A DNA stretch of 21,997 nt, from positions 1-21,997 of the forward strand of contig DIYM01000104.1 in assembly GCA_002429045.1 (NCBI GenBank), in the 5' to 3' direction. Source of the DNA: Phycisphaerales bacterium UBA6054 (GTDB lineage: Bacteria > Planctomycetota > Phycisphaerae > Phycisphaerales > UBA1924). This document shows, piece by piece, positions 1 through 9,406 of the stretch (position 1 is the first letter of the stretch; each line of letters opens with the position of its first letter). The position numbers were made by a program, and so were the translations under genes. Under the pieces are notes generated by a model. The model searched no databases. It was not told the DNA's origin and saw nothing but the letters and a program-made list of their open reading frames with translations.

Positions 1-283
1 GCTGGGCCCGCTGATCGAGCGGGCCCACGAGGGCGGGTGCCACCACGTCGGCAAGTTCCCCCGGCGGGCGCTGCGGGACTGCCGCTCGCTGGGCGACACC
101 GATCGGGTCAGGGTGCTGCTGGGTGACATCCGCGAGCGTGAGGAGCGGCTCGAGTCGATCCGCAAGTCGCTCGCAAAGGCCGTTCGTGACGAGGATTATG
201 AGCGTGCCGCCATGCTCCGCGATGAACTCGGACGCGTCAGCGACCTGCTCGATCACACCGGACCGGACGGCAGCCCCGCATGA
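1..283 (+). CDS. mcsA: McsA-like UVR-motif protein, C-terminal part (5' end off window)
   Basis: An open frame runs from base 2 to a TGA at 281-283, giving about 93 residues of a C-terminus. It contains a UVR (UvrB/UvrC-type) helical motif near the end, with AVRDEDYERAAMLRDEL as its core, preceded by a charged helix (DIRERERL-like). McsA proteins carry N-terminal CxxC zinc fingers and a C-terminal UVR motif, and they activate the arginine kinase McsB. The zinc fingers would lie upstream of the window, so they cannot be checked. The call rests on the UVR motif plus the directly overlapping mcsB: the TGA overlaps the ATG of the next gene as ATGA. A generic UVR-domain protein is the alternative, but linkage to McsB makes McsA by far the best reading. 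The start codon is not in the window. Confidence 0.85.
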   Translation, partial: LGPLIERAHEGGCHHVGKFPRRALRDCRSLGDTDRVRVLLGDIREREERLESIRKSLAKAVRDEDYERAAMLRDELGRVSDLLDHTGPDGSPA

Positions 284-1422
284 GCGAGCCCGACCCACCG
301 ACGGATCCGAGGACCACGCCCGGGCCCGCCCCCGCCGGCGAGCCGGCCGGGCTGGAGCGCGAGGCCGAATGGCTGCGTGGGAGGGGCGATTGCAGCGACG
401 TGGTGATCTCGTCGCGGGTGCGCATCGCGCGCAACCTCGCGGGGTTCCCGTTCATGACCACGGCGGGGCGCACGGACAGACTGCAGATCCTCGAACTGTG
501 CAAACGCCGTTTGCTCTCGCTCCCGATGGGCGCGGGTCAGCGGGTGCTTTGGGTCAGCCTGCAGGATGCGCGTGCCGACGAGCGTGATGCGCTGGTCGAG
601 CGCCAGTTGATCAGCCGCAACCACGCGAAGGGCAAGCTGTCCAGCGGGCGTGGCTCCACGGACGAACCCCGGGGCGTCGCGGTGATCCTTCCTGAGGAGC
701 GCGTCTCGGTGATGGTCAACGAGGAGGACCACCTCCGCCTCCAGTCGATCCGGTCCGGGCTGGCGCTCGAAGAGTGCCTGGCGGACGTCGACCGGCTCGA
801 TGACGAACTCGAGAAGGGCCTCGACCTGGCGTTCCACCCGCGGTTCGGGTATCTGACCGCGTGCCCGACCAACGTGGGCACCGGGCTGCGTCTGAGCGTC
901 ATGCTGCACCTGCCCGGGCTGAAGATGACGGGCGAGTTGGACAAGGCATCGCGGGCGGCGCACGACATGGGGCTCGCGATTCGTGGCTTCCACGGGGAGG
1001 GCTCGGAAGCCAACGGCGAGTTCTACCAGATCTCCAACCAGACCACGCTGGGCAAGTCCGACGCGCTGCTCATGCGGGAACTGAACGACGAGATCATCCC
1101 CACCATGATCGGGTACGAACGCCACGCCCGCGAAAAGCTGCTGGGGGACCGGCGGGACGCGACGCACGACACCGTCGCACGGGCGCTGGGGACGCTGCGG
1201 CACGCCCGCCTGCTGCGCGCCAGCGAGGCGATGGAACTGCTCGGGCTGGTGCGTCTGGGCATCGTCGGGGGGCTTCTCGATGGCGTGCCGATCGGGCGCG
1301 TGCACGGGCTCCTGCTGGGCATCCAGCCAGCCCACCTCCAGCGGATCACGGGAAAGAAGCTCCAGCCCAGAGAACGCCGCTCGGCCCGCGCGGAACTGTG
1401 CCGGGCCAGGCTGGCGCCGTGA
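280..1422 (+). CDS. mcsB: Protein-arginine kinase McsB
   Basis: A 380-residue ATP:guanido phosphotransferase-family protein. McsB transfers phosphate from ATP to arginine side chains; in Firmicutes this marks proteins for ClpCP and inactivates the CtsR repressor. Visible motifs are SSRVRIARNLAGFPF (residues 44-58), the ISRNHAKGKL nucleotide-site strand (111-120), VMVNEEDHLRLQ (144-155), YLTACPTNVGTG (191-202) with the catalytic-type Cys at 195, and HGEGSEA (238-244) followed by ISNQTTLG. Length is close to the usual ~350 plus a Pro-rich N-terminal extension of about 25 residues. The start is the ATG overlapping the stop of the upstream McsA-like gene (ATGA), and the gene ends in TGATG overlapping comF, so translation is probably coupled at both ends. 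The C-terminal segment matching the phospho-arginine-sensing RDxxRA motif reads RRSARA here, with Arg where the family has Asp. No ctsR or clpC is visible in the window. Confidence 0.95.
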   Translation: MSEPDPPTDPRTTPGPAPAGEPAGLEREAEWLRGRGDCSDVVISSRVRIARNLAGFPFMTTAGRTDRLQILELCKRRLLSLPMGAGQRVLWVSLQDARADERDALVERQLISRNHAKGKLSSGRGSTDEPRGVAVILPEERVSVMVNEEDHLRLQSIRSGLALEECLADVDRLDDELEKGLDLAFHPRFGYLTACPTNVGTGLRLSVMLHLPGLKMTGELDKASRAAHDMGLAIRGFHGEGSEANGEFYQISNQTTLGKSDALLMRELNDEIIPTMIGYERHAREKLLGDRRDATHDTVARALGTLRHARLLRASEAMELLGLVRLGIVGGLLDGVPIGRVHGLLLGIQPAHLQRITGKKLQPRERRSARAELCRARLAP

Positions 1423-2429
1423 TGCACCGGGAGCCTCCGCGGGCGGACGCTGTCTCCGAGGAGCCCTCGCTGTTCGTGTGGCCCCCGGTTCACGACCGTG
1501 ACCGACCGATCGCCGAGGACGAGCCCACGGACGACGCGCGTGCCCTGCCCGCAGCGACGCCGCCGCGATCGGGCGGGGATTCCGCATTGCCGGCCCGGGT
1601 CAGCGATGCGTTCCGCACGCTCGAGACCGAGCTGCTGGGCGAGCGCGCGGTGAGCTTCGGGCGCTGGGCCGACGCGCACGGCTGGGCCCGCGACGCGGGC
1701 GGGGCGTTCTGCTGGCGATGCGCAGGCACGATCGGGGCGTTCGAGTCCGACGGCGCGGGGTGCGCCGATTGCCGGGGCAAGCGGCTCGCTTGGGATCGGG
1801 CCCTGCGGCTCGGGCGGTACGAGGGCGGCCTGCGGGCCGGCGTGATGGAGCACAAGTTCGGGCGTTGGCGCCGGACCGGGCGTGAGATCGGGCGCCAGCT
1901 CGGGTTGGCCATCACAGAGCAACTCGTGTCGGGGCAGATCCAGCCGGGCGAGGCCGTGCTCGTTCCGGTGCCGATGTCGTGGCGCCGGCGCATGAGCCGG
2001 GGCATCGACCACACCGCCGTGCTCGCCCGCGCCGCGTCGGCGGTCTCGGGGGTCAGGACCGTCCGGCTGCTGGGACGCTCGCACCGCAAGCCGCAGGTCG
2101 GCCTAAGCGCTGGCGCACGGGCGGCGAACGTCCGGGGATCGTTCGTGGTGCGGGCCCGCGTCCGGCGATTGGCGGAAGAAACGCGCCTGATCATCGTGCT
2201 CGACGATGTGAGGACGACGGGGGCCACGATGACCGCGGCATGCCGAGCCGTTCGGATCGCGGTAGGGTCCCCCGTCGCGGTCTGGGGTGCCGTGGCGTGC
2301 GTGGCCGACGACCGCGAGGATCCGCGCCGGGAGGATCAGGGCGTCGGAGCACGCCCGCGGGGCGCAACGAGGACCCTCCCCGGCGGTTTCGATGAGAAAT
2401 TCGACAAGACTTTTGGAGTCGTCGTTTGA
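1422..2429 (+). CDS. comF: ComF family protein (phosphoribosyltransferase-like, zinc-finger)
   Basis: A 335-residue protein. Residues 97-117 form a four-cysteine zinc site (CWRC, then CADC). RYEGGLRAGVMEHKFGRW (132-149) is the ComF signature, VPVPMSWRRRMSRGIDHT (181-198) follows, and VLDDVRTTGATM (259-270) is the PRPP-binding loop of type I phosphoribosyltransferases. ComF proteins support natural transformation in competent bacteria, binding DprA and PriA in some species, but most homologues are uncharacterised. The chosen ATG overlaps the mcsB stop (TGATG); the open frame extends far upstream, but that part is the shadow of mcsB. The protein is about 100 residues longer than typical ComF. 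It has an acidic, Pro-rich N-terminal extension of about 90 residues before the zinc site and about 40 residues of polar tail after residue 295. It is the last gene of the mcsA-mcsB-comF unit, and its last codons carry the -35 element of a probable rRNA promoter. Confidence 0.9.
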   Translation: MHREPPRADAVSEEPSLFVWPPVHDRDRPIAEDEPTDDARALPAATPPRSGGDSALPARVSDAFRTLETELLGERAVSFGRWADAHGWARDAGGAFCWRCAGTIGAFESDGAGCADCRGKRLAWDRALRLGRYEGGLRAGVMEHKFGRWRRTGREIGRQLGLAITEQLVSGQIQPGEAVLVPVPMSWRRRMSRGIDHTAVLARAASAVSGVRTVRLLGRSHRKPQVGLSAGARAANVRGSFVVRARVRRLAEETRLIIVLDDVRTTGATMTAACRAVRIAVGSPVAVWGAVACVADDREDPRREDQGVGARPRGATRTLPGGFDEKFDKTFGVVV

Positions 2430-2453
2430 CCTTGAAGGGGTGCGGTCTATGCT
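2426..2453 (+). promoter_or_regulatory. Probable sigma70-type promoter of the 16S rRNA unit
   Basis: TTGACC (2426-2431) and TATGCT (2448-2453) are separated by 16 bases, a close match to the housekeeping -35/-10 consensus. The -35 hexamer overlaps the comF stop codon (TGA, 2427-2429). Predicted initiation is near 2460, giving an rRNA leader of about 430 nt. A hairpin (2461-2466 with 2473-2478, GCCGCT/AGCGGC) would sit at the very 5' end of the transcript. A weaker second candidate is TTGTGC (2657-2662) with TCTTAT (2680-2685), spacing 17, inside the most AT-rich part of the leader. Promoter identity is inferred from sequence only. Confidence 0.5.
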
Positions 2454-2890
2454 CTCCCCCGCCGCTCATCGCAGCGGCACGCGAGGTTCGGCCGGGCGGA
2501 TGCCCGCAAGAATCGGCTTCTGTGGCAAGTGAACAGTTGGGTCCACCGCGAGAATGCGATGGCGATCACACCGGTTGCATAGCCGGGTCCCCCCGGACGG
2601 TGGTCGCTGTACAAAGGGGCAGGCAGCGTCACAGCGTTGTCCTGTCTTCTGCATTCTTGTGCGAAGTGGAAGCCCTATTTCTTATCGAAGTAGATGTTAC
2701 TACTTTGAGTGCAGAAACCCCGAGAACTTGCCGTCTCGGGCATCGAGGCTCGCCTCGATGAAGACCAACCCCGCGTCGCCCTTGGGAACAAGGCACGGGC
2801 GGGGGCAAGTCGGATCGGCCTTTATTTGATGCGTTTGGGTACGGCTCTCCGGAGATTCGTTTTCGGGAGCCGGGCCCTGCAACAATATTC
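2430..2890 (+). other. Non-coding 16S leader region, rich in hairpins
   Basis: No convincing gene lies between comF and 16S; the short open frames here lack family features and ribosome-binding sites. The stretch holds a probable promoter at its left end and a series of potential hairpins: 2461-2478, 2688-2705 (AAGTAG/CTACTT), 2719-2740 (CCCGAGA/TCTCGGG), the perfect palindrome 2741-2760, and a 7-bp stem pairing GGCTCTC with GGGAGCC about 20-50 nt before 16S. The middle (about 2630-2720) is clearly more AT-rich than its surroundings. This fits a transcribed rRNA leader with processing or antitermination signals, but no boxA-like element was recognised with confidence. Confidence 0.6.
2741..2760 (+). 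repeat. Perfect 20-nt palindrome in the 16S leader
   Basis: The sequence CATCGAGGCTCGCCTCGATG is exactly self-complementary over 20 bases. As RNA it would fold into an 8-bp stem with a CUCG tetraloop. It abuts a second hairpin at 2719-2740 with no spacer, so the two could stack. It lies about 130 nt upstream of the mature 16S 5' end. A dyad operator or an RNA processing element are both possible; the sequence does not decide between them. Confidence 0.75.
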
Positions 2891-4765
<1,875 letters not shown>

Positions 4766-5488
4766 TCACACGGCCGGCGGGAGTTTCCGCGTGGTATGGC
4801 GGACGATCTCACCGGTCTCAAGGTAGATGATGTCCTCGGCGATGTTGCCGAGCAGGTCGCCCACCCGCTCCAGCTCACGCGAGATGCGGTACATCAGCAT
4901 GCCCAGACCCGCGTTGTACGGGGCGACCTCGATCATCTCCCGGATCTCGTGGAACGCTCCCTTGTCGAGCTGGTCGATCGTCTTATCGCCCGCACGGATC
5001 AGGCGGGCGGTTTCGATATCCGAGTTGACGACCGCACGCACCAGCTCCTGGCAAGTCACGGGGATGCGGTCGGCCATCTCGCGCAGGGTCGTGGGCCATG
5101 TCGGGGTCGGGGGGTCGATCTTCAGGCAGATCTTGGCGATCGACGCCGCGTGATCGGCGACACGCTCGATGTCCTGATTCACCTTGAGACAGAAGGCGAG
5201 CTGACGCATGTCATGCCCGAATGGACGCTCGAGCGTGAGCAGACGGAGGCACTCCTGCTCGATCTCGACCTCCTCTTTGTCGATCTCGTCCTCGAGGTGA
5301 CGGACCTTGCGTGCGAGTTCGTGATCGAGGTCCCAGAGACTGTCGAGGGCGGAGACCAGGAGGTCGATCGCCATCGAGGCCTCCCGCACAAGCCGACGGC
5401 GGAGCGCGGCGAGTTCCTCGTCAAACTTGGCATTCGGACTCGCGACCGGCTTGGGGATGTGCTCGTTTGGATCGGGCTGGCCGGGCAT
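4766..5488 (-). CDS. phoU: Phosphate signalling complex protein PhoU
   Basis: A 240-residue, all-helical protein of the usual PhoU length. PhoU links the Pst phosphate transporter to the PhoR-PhoB two-component system and restrains phosphate uptake. Two helical repeats are visible, each ending in a metal-cluster-type motif: DIERVADHAASIA (106-118) and ELERVGDLLGNIAED (205-219). The protein ends with the family-typical YLETGEIVRH. The ATG at 5488 was chosen because AAGGA lies 9 nt upstream (5498-5502). An in-frame ATG at 5518 lacks a ribosome-binding site. It is the last gene of the leftward unit behind mfd (59-nt gap). No pst or phoBR genes are in the window, so it stands apart from its usual partners here. 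Confidence 0.93.
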   Translation of the reverse strand: MPGQPDPNEHIPKPVASPNAKFDEELAALRRRLVREASMAIDLLVSALDSLWDLDHELARKVRHLEDEIDKEEVEIEQECLRLLTLERPFGHDMRQLAFCLKVNQDIERVADHAASIAKICLKIDPPTPTWPTTLREMADRIPVTCQELVRAVVNSDIETARLIRAGDKTIDQLDKGAFHEIREMIEVAPYNAGLGMLMYRISRELERVGDLLGNIAEDIIYLETGEIVRHTTRKLPPAV

Positions 5489-5547
5489 GTGGTCGCGTCC
5501 TTGCGTTCGGGGGCTCATCGGCCGCGCCGAGCCCGATCGTGAGCATC

Positions 5548-8500
5548 TTAACCGTTTGTCCGGGTCAATGCGAGCGGCGAGGGGGCATCCGGCAGCCCCA
5601 CCACCAGCGCCGCGAGCAGCGACTTGGCGAGCCCGATGGGGTCGCCAAGCCGCTTCGGGGGAGGTCGCACGTAGACCTCCGAGAGGTGCTGCCCGCCCGC
5701 GGTGGCGTTGGTCTGCGCGAGTTCGGGCCTGACCGTGCGCACCGCGCCGATGCCCGCGGCCTCGATCGCCCGTGCGACCCCGTCGGGACGCTGAGCCATC
5801 AGGACAACGTCGTCGTTGCGGACGGACACGGCACGCACCCCCCACCGCTGGGCGACCGCGCGCAGGCGTGCGAGCAGGACGAGGCGCTCGGCGGGCGCGG
5901 GCGGTTCCCCGTACGCGCTGACGAGGTCCGCGCGGACGCGGTCGACCTCTTCGGCGCTGCCCGCGCCGGCGAGCCGGCGGTAGGCTTCCAGCCTCCTCTG
6001 GTCGCTGGGGATGTAGGGCTTGGGCAGCAGACCGTAGAGCCCGATGTCGGCGGTGGTGTGTTTGACCATCTCCTCGTCCGTGGAGTTGGTCAGCTGATGG
6101 ACCGCGTGATCGAGCAGCCGGCAGAACATCTCGTACCCGACCGCGGCGATGTGCCCGGACTGCTCGGCGCCCAGCAGGTTGCCGGCGCCGCGGATCTCCA
6201 GGTCACGCATCGCGATCTTGAAACCCGCACCGAGCATCGAGTACTCCTCGATGGCGCGGAGACGCTTCTGCGCGACCTCCTTCACCGAGCGGTCGGGGGG
6301 GAGCAACAGGTAGCAGTACGCCCGGTGATGGCTCCGCCCGACCCGTCCACGCAGCTGGTGGAGTTCGGCGAGACCGAACCGGTCCGCGTCGTCGATGATC
6401 ATGGTGTTCGCGGTGGGGATATCGATGCCCGCCTCGATGATCGTGGTCGAGACCAGGATGTCCGCCTCCCGGCGCATGAACCGGAGCATGACCTCCTCGA
6501 GCTGCTTGGGTTCCATCTGCCCGTGCCCGACGACGACCCGAGCGTCGGGCGCGAGCGACCGCACGCGTGCCGCGGTGGAGAGGATGTCGTGGACCCGGTT
6601 GTGCACGTAGAAGACCTGGCCCTCCCGGGCGATCTCCCGCCTGATCGCGGCCGACACGCGTTTCTCGTTGTACGGGATCACCTCGGTCACGACCGCCCGG
6701 CGGTCGACCGGCGCGGTGGTGAGGCTCGATATGTCGCGCAGCCCGAGCATGGACATGTGCAGCGTGCGGGGGATGGGCGTGGCCGACAGGGTCATGACGT
6801 CGACGGTCATGCGGAGCTGGAGCAACGCCTCCTTGTGCTCGACGCCGAATCGCTGCTCCTCGTCGATCACCACGAGCCCCAGGTCGGCGAACCTGACGTC
6901 CTTCGACAGGAGGCGGTGCGTGCCCACGATGACGTCGACCGCCCCCTTCCGCACGTCCCTGAGCGTCTCGTTGATCTGCTTTGTTGACTTGAAACGCGAC
7001 AGGGACTCCACCCGGAACGGGTAGTCCGCGAAGCGAGACCGGAACGTACGCTCGTGCTGCTCCGCGAGGACCGTGGTCGGCACGAGCACCGCGACCTGCT
7101 TGCCGAACTCGCACGCCTTGAAGGCGGCACGGATCGCCAGCTCGGTCTTGCCGAACCCGACATCGCCGCAGACCAGACGATCCATCGGGCGGTTGCGGGT
7201 CATGTCCTTCTTGATCTCGATCAGGGCGGCCAGCTGATCCTCTGTCTCGTCGTACGGAAACTCGGCCTCGAACTCGGTCTGCCACGCGGTGTCGGACGGG
7301 TACGCGATACCCGACTGGTGCTCGCGGGCGGCGCGGACGCGCAGCAGCTCGCTCGCCAGGTCACGCACCGAGTCGGCGACGCGCTCCTTCTGGCCCTTCC
7401 ATTTCTTTCCGCCGATGGTCGAGAGCTGCGGCTTGCCCCTGGAACCACCGACGTACTTCTGGACCAGATCGATCTGCGAGCACGGCACGTGCAGGCGCGA
7501 CCTGCCGGCGAACTCGAGTGTCAGGTACTCCTCCATCGGGGTTTCATGCTTCTTGGCGGGCTTGCTCGGCAGGAGCGTCTGGGTCGGACGCCCGGGCTTC
7601 TTCTTCGACGTCGTCCCCCCGGCGGGCAGCACGGAGAGCCCGGTGAACCTGGCGATCCCGTGATCGGCGTGGACAACGTAATCGCCCTCGGCGATCTCCA
7701 GGAACGTGTCCATCGCACGCCCGGCCCGGAGCTTGGCGACCCGCCGACGCACCGCTGACCTGTGCAGCAACTCGCCCGACGGAACCAACGCAACGCGTTG
7801 CCCGCTATCCCCGTCGCCCCAGACCATCCCCCTGCGGATATCGAGGACGCGACGCTCGATGTCTGCGCCCGGTGCGTGCAGCGAGATCAGTTCACCAAGG
7901 CGCGCCGATTCGGCTTCGGACGCGCACGCGAGCACCACACGGCTGTCCCTGGCAAGATCGCCAAGCTCCCCCACCGCGGTCGCGGTGTCCTTATCGAACG
8001 CGGGCACGGGCGACGCCGGCAGGTCGATCCGGACGTCCGCCTCGGCGGCTGATGACGAGAACTGGTTCAGTTCCGCCAGACCGTGCGAGACCTCGGCGAG
8101 CTTCTTGAGCACCGCGGGCGGGCCGTAGATCGTCCGACCGTCGCTGACCCGCTCGAAGTATCCGCGGGCTTGCTCGACGACTTCGAACGTCTCGGCCACC
8201 ATCGCCAGCGAGCCCGGGGGCGCGTAGTCCAGGATGGAGGTGTCGTCCCGGGCCTCCGCCAGGGCCTCGCCGCCGGCCGCGGTCAGTGTGCATGTTTCGA
8301 TCGCGCGATCGGAGCCCATCGTGGTCAGGTCGAACTCGCGGACCGACTCGATCTCATCCCCGAAGAAGTCCATCCGCACCGGCATGGGCGGGGCGCCGTC
8401 GCCCGACACGGGGCTGAAGACATCGATGATGCCCCCGCGAACCGCGAACTGCCCGGGCTCCTCGACGGTCTCGACCCGCTCGTAGCCCGCGGCGGCGAGC

Positions 8501-8961
8501 CACCCGATCAGATCCGACGGGCCGGGCGTGTCCCCGCGTCCGATGGATCGGACGAGCGCGTCGAGACGGGTGGGCGAGGGCGCGGGCTGCATCAGCGAGG
8601 CGACCGGCGTGATCAGCACGCGCGGCATGCGCCCGTCGCGCAGCATCTTCAGCACGGCCGCACGCTCGGCGAAGAGTTCGGCCGATACGCCGGACTCGCC
8701 CGGGGACAGCTCCAACGCCGGGACGATCAACGCGGCACCGGTCTCCAGTGTCCCCACTTCGCCCGCGATGTCCTCGGCTTCGTCCGCATGGGCGCACGCG
8801 ACGACCACGGTGCGCTCGGTGCGGCGGGCGACGCCGAGAGCCGCGAAAGACACGGACGGCCCGACGTTGCCCGTCGCCACCACGCGTCGACCTGCGCGCA
8901 GGGCATCACCCAGTGCGCGCACCGGTGCGACCCGCTCGGCGATGTGGACGAGGTCCCGCAA
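5548..8961 (-). CDS. mfd: Transcription-repair coupling factor Mfd
   Basis: An 1137-residue Mfd of normal length. Mfd is a cytoplasmic DNA translocase that pushes or removes stalled RNA polymerase and recruits UvrA to the lesion. Domains in order are a UvrB-homology region (about 1-300, with MDFFGDEIESV at 197-207), the CarD-like RNA-polymerase-interaction domain (about 420-505, GDYVVHADHGIARFTGL), the RecG-like helicase core with Walker A GDVGFGKT (599-606), DEEQRFG (700-706), TLSATPIPRT (724-733) and RGRVGRS (871-877), and the C-terminal TRCF domain (about 975-1100). Translation starts at TTG, with GGAG five bases upstream; no in-frame ATG fits better. A Lys/Pro-rich insertion of about 29 residues (446-474) interrupts the polymerase-interaction domain. 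It follows the helix-hairpin-helix gene by 46 nt. Confidence 0.97.
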   Translation of the reverse strand: MRDLVHIAERVAPVRALGDALRAGRRVVATGNVGPSVSFAALGVARRTERTVVVACAHADEAEDIAGEVGTLETGAALIVPALELSPGESGVSAELFAERAAVLKMLRDGRMPRVLITPVASLMQPAPSPTRLDALVRSIGRGDTPGPSDLIGWLAAAGYERVETVEEPGQFAVRGGIIDVFSPVSGDGAPPMPVRMDFFGDEIESVREFDLTTMGSDRAIETCTLTAAGGEALAEARDDTSILDYAPPGSLAMVAETFEVVEQARGYFERVSDGRTIYGPPAVLKKLAEVSHGLAELNQFSSSAAEADVRIDLPASPVPAFDKDTATAVGELGDLARDSRVVLACASEAESARLGELISLHAPGADIERRVLDIRRGMVWGDGDSGQRVALVPSGELLHRSAVRRRVAKLRAGRAMDTFLEIAEGDYVVHADHGIARFTGLSVLPAGGTTSKKKPGRPTQTLLPSKPAKKHETPMEEYLTLEFAGRSRLHVPCSQIDLVQKYVGGSRGKPQLSTIGGKKWKGQKERVADSVRDLASELLRVRAAREHQSGIAYPSDTAWQTEFEAEFPYDETEDQLAALIEIKKDMTRNRPMDRLVCGDVGFGKTELAIRAAFKACEFGKQVAVLVPTTVLAEQHERTFRSRFADYPFRVESLSRFKSTKQINETLRDVRKGAVDVIVGTHRLLSKDVRFADLGLVVIDEEQRFGVEHKEALLQLRMTVDVMTLSATPIPRTLHMSMLGLRDISSLTTAPVDRRAVVTEVIPYNEKRVSAAIRREIAREGQVFYVHNRVHDILSTAARVRSLAPDARVVVGHGQMEPKQLEEVMLRFMRREADILVSTTIIEAGIDIPTANTMIIDDADRFGLAELHQLRGRVGRSHHRAYCYLLLPPDRSVKEVAQKRLRAIEEYSMLGAGFKIAMRDLEIRGAGNLLGAEQSGHIAAVGYEMFCRLLDHAVHQLTNSTDEEMVKHTTADIGLYGLLPKPYIPSDQRRLEAYRRLAGAGSAEEVDRVRADLVSAYGEPPAPAERLVLLARLRAVAQRWGVRAVSVRNDDVVLMAQRPDGVARAIEAAGIGAVRTVRPELAQTNATAGGQHLSEVYVRPPPKRLGDPIGLAKSLLAALVVGLPDAPSPLALTRTNG

Positions 8962-9007
8962 GGCAACTCCGTTGTTCGCCGGTTGAACCCACCGGCGGTG
9001 CCCGATG

Positions 9008-9403
9008 CTAATCGGGCGTCTGGGTTTCTGCTCCGAAGGTCAGCATCGGGGCGATCCGTTCCACGGTCTTGGGCCCGATCCCCCGGACCCGCTGGAGATC
9101 CGACGCGGATGCGAAAGGCCCACGCTCGGCCCGATCCGCGACGATCCGCTCGGCCAACACCGGGCCGATGCGCGGAAGCAGCGTCAACCGCGCCGCGTCG
9201 GCAGCGTTGGGATCGATCAGCCCGAACAACGCTCGGGGATCATCGATCACGGCCCGGGAGACCTGCCGGGCCTGTATCAGAGACCCGCAGAGCCCGATCA
9301 GCGACAGCACGGTGATGCCTGCCGCGGCAAGCACGCGGATCGATCTCGACAGATCGTTCTGGACGGGGCGGGGCAGACGGGATCGGGCGGGCGGCACGGG
9401 CAC
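9008..9403 (-). CDS. Membrane-anchored ComEA-like helix-hairpin-helix protein
   Basis: A 131-residue protein with a basic N-terminus, one transmembrane segment (about residues 24-44, VLAAAGITVLSLIGLCGSLI) and a C-terminal double helix-hairpin-helix unit (63-121). The HhH unit starts IDPNAADAARLTLLPRIGP and ends DLQRVRGIGPKTVERI, and this is the ComEA fold. ComEA binds transforming DNA outside the cytoplasmic membrane. Many bacteria carry short ComEA-like proteins of unknown role, so the competence function is inference. The GTG start lies 3 nt after the stop of the upstream GH10-like gene with no clear ribosome-binding site, so translational reinitiation is likely. The next gene downstream is mfd, 46 nt away. 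Confidence 0.85.
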   Translation of the reverse strand: MPVPPARSRLPRPVQNDLSRSIRVLAAAGITVLSLIGLCGSLIQARQVSRAVIDDPRALFGLIDPNAADAARLTLLPRIGPVLAERIVADRAERGPFASASDLQRVRGIGPKTVERIAPMLTFGAETQTPD

Positions 9404-9406
9404 GGA

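Noticed and set aside
253..1587. Minus-strand open frame of about 440 codons opposite mcsB
   Set aside because: It is antisense to mcsB, which is certain from its motifs, and has no family features.
2430..2890. Possible small protein genes in the 16S leader
   Set aside because: Open frames of 60-140 codons exist but lack ribosome-binding sites, domain features and typical codon bias.
5311..6987. Plus-strand open frame of about 560 codons across phoU and mfd
   Set aside because: It is antisense to well-supported genes and has typical shadow-frame composition.
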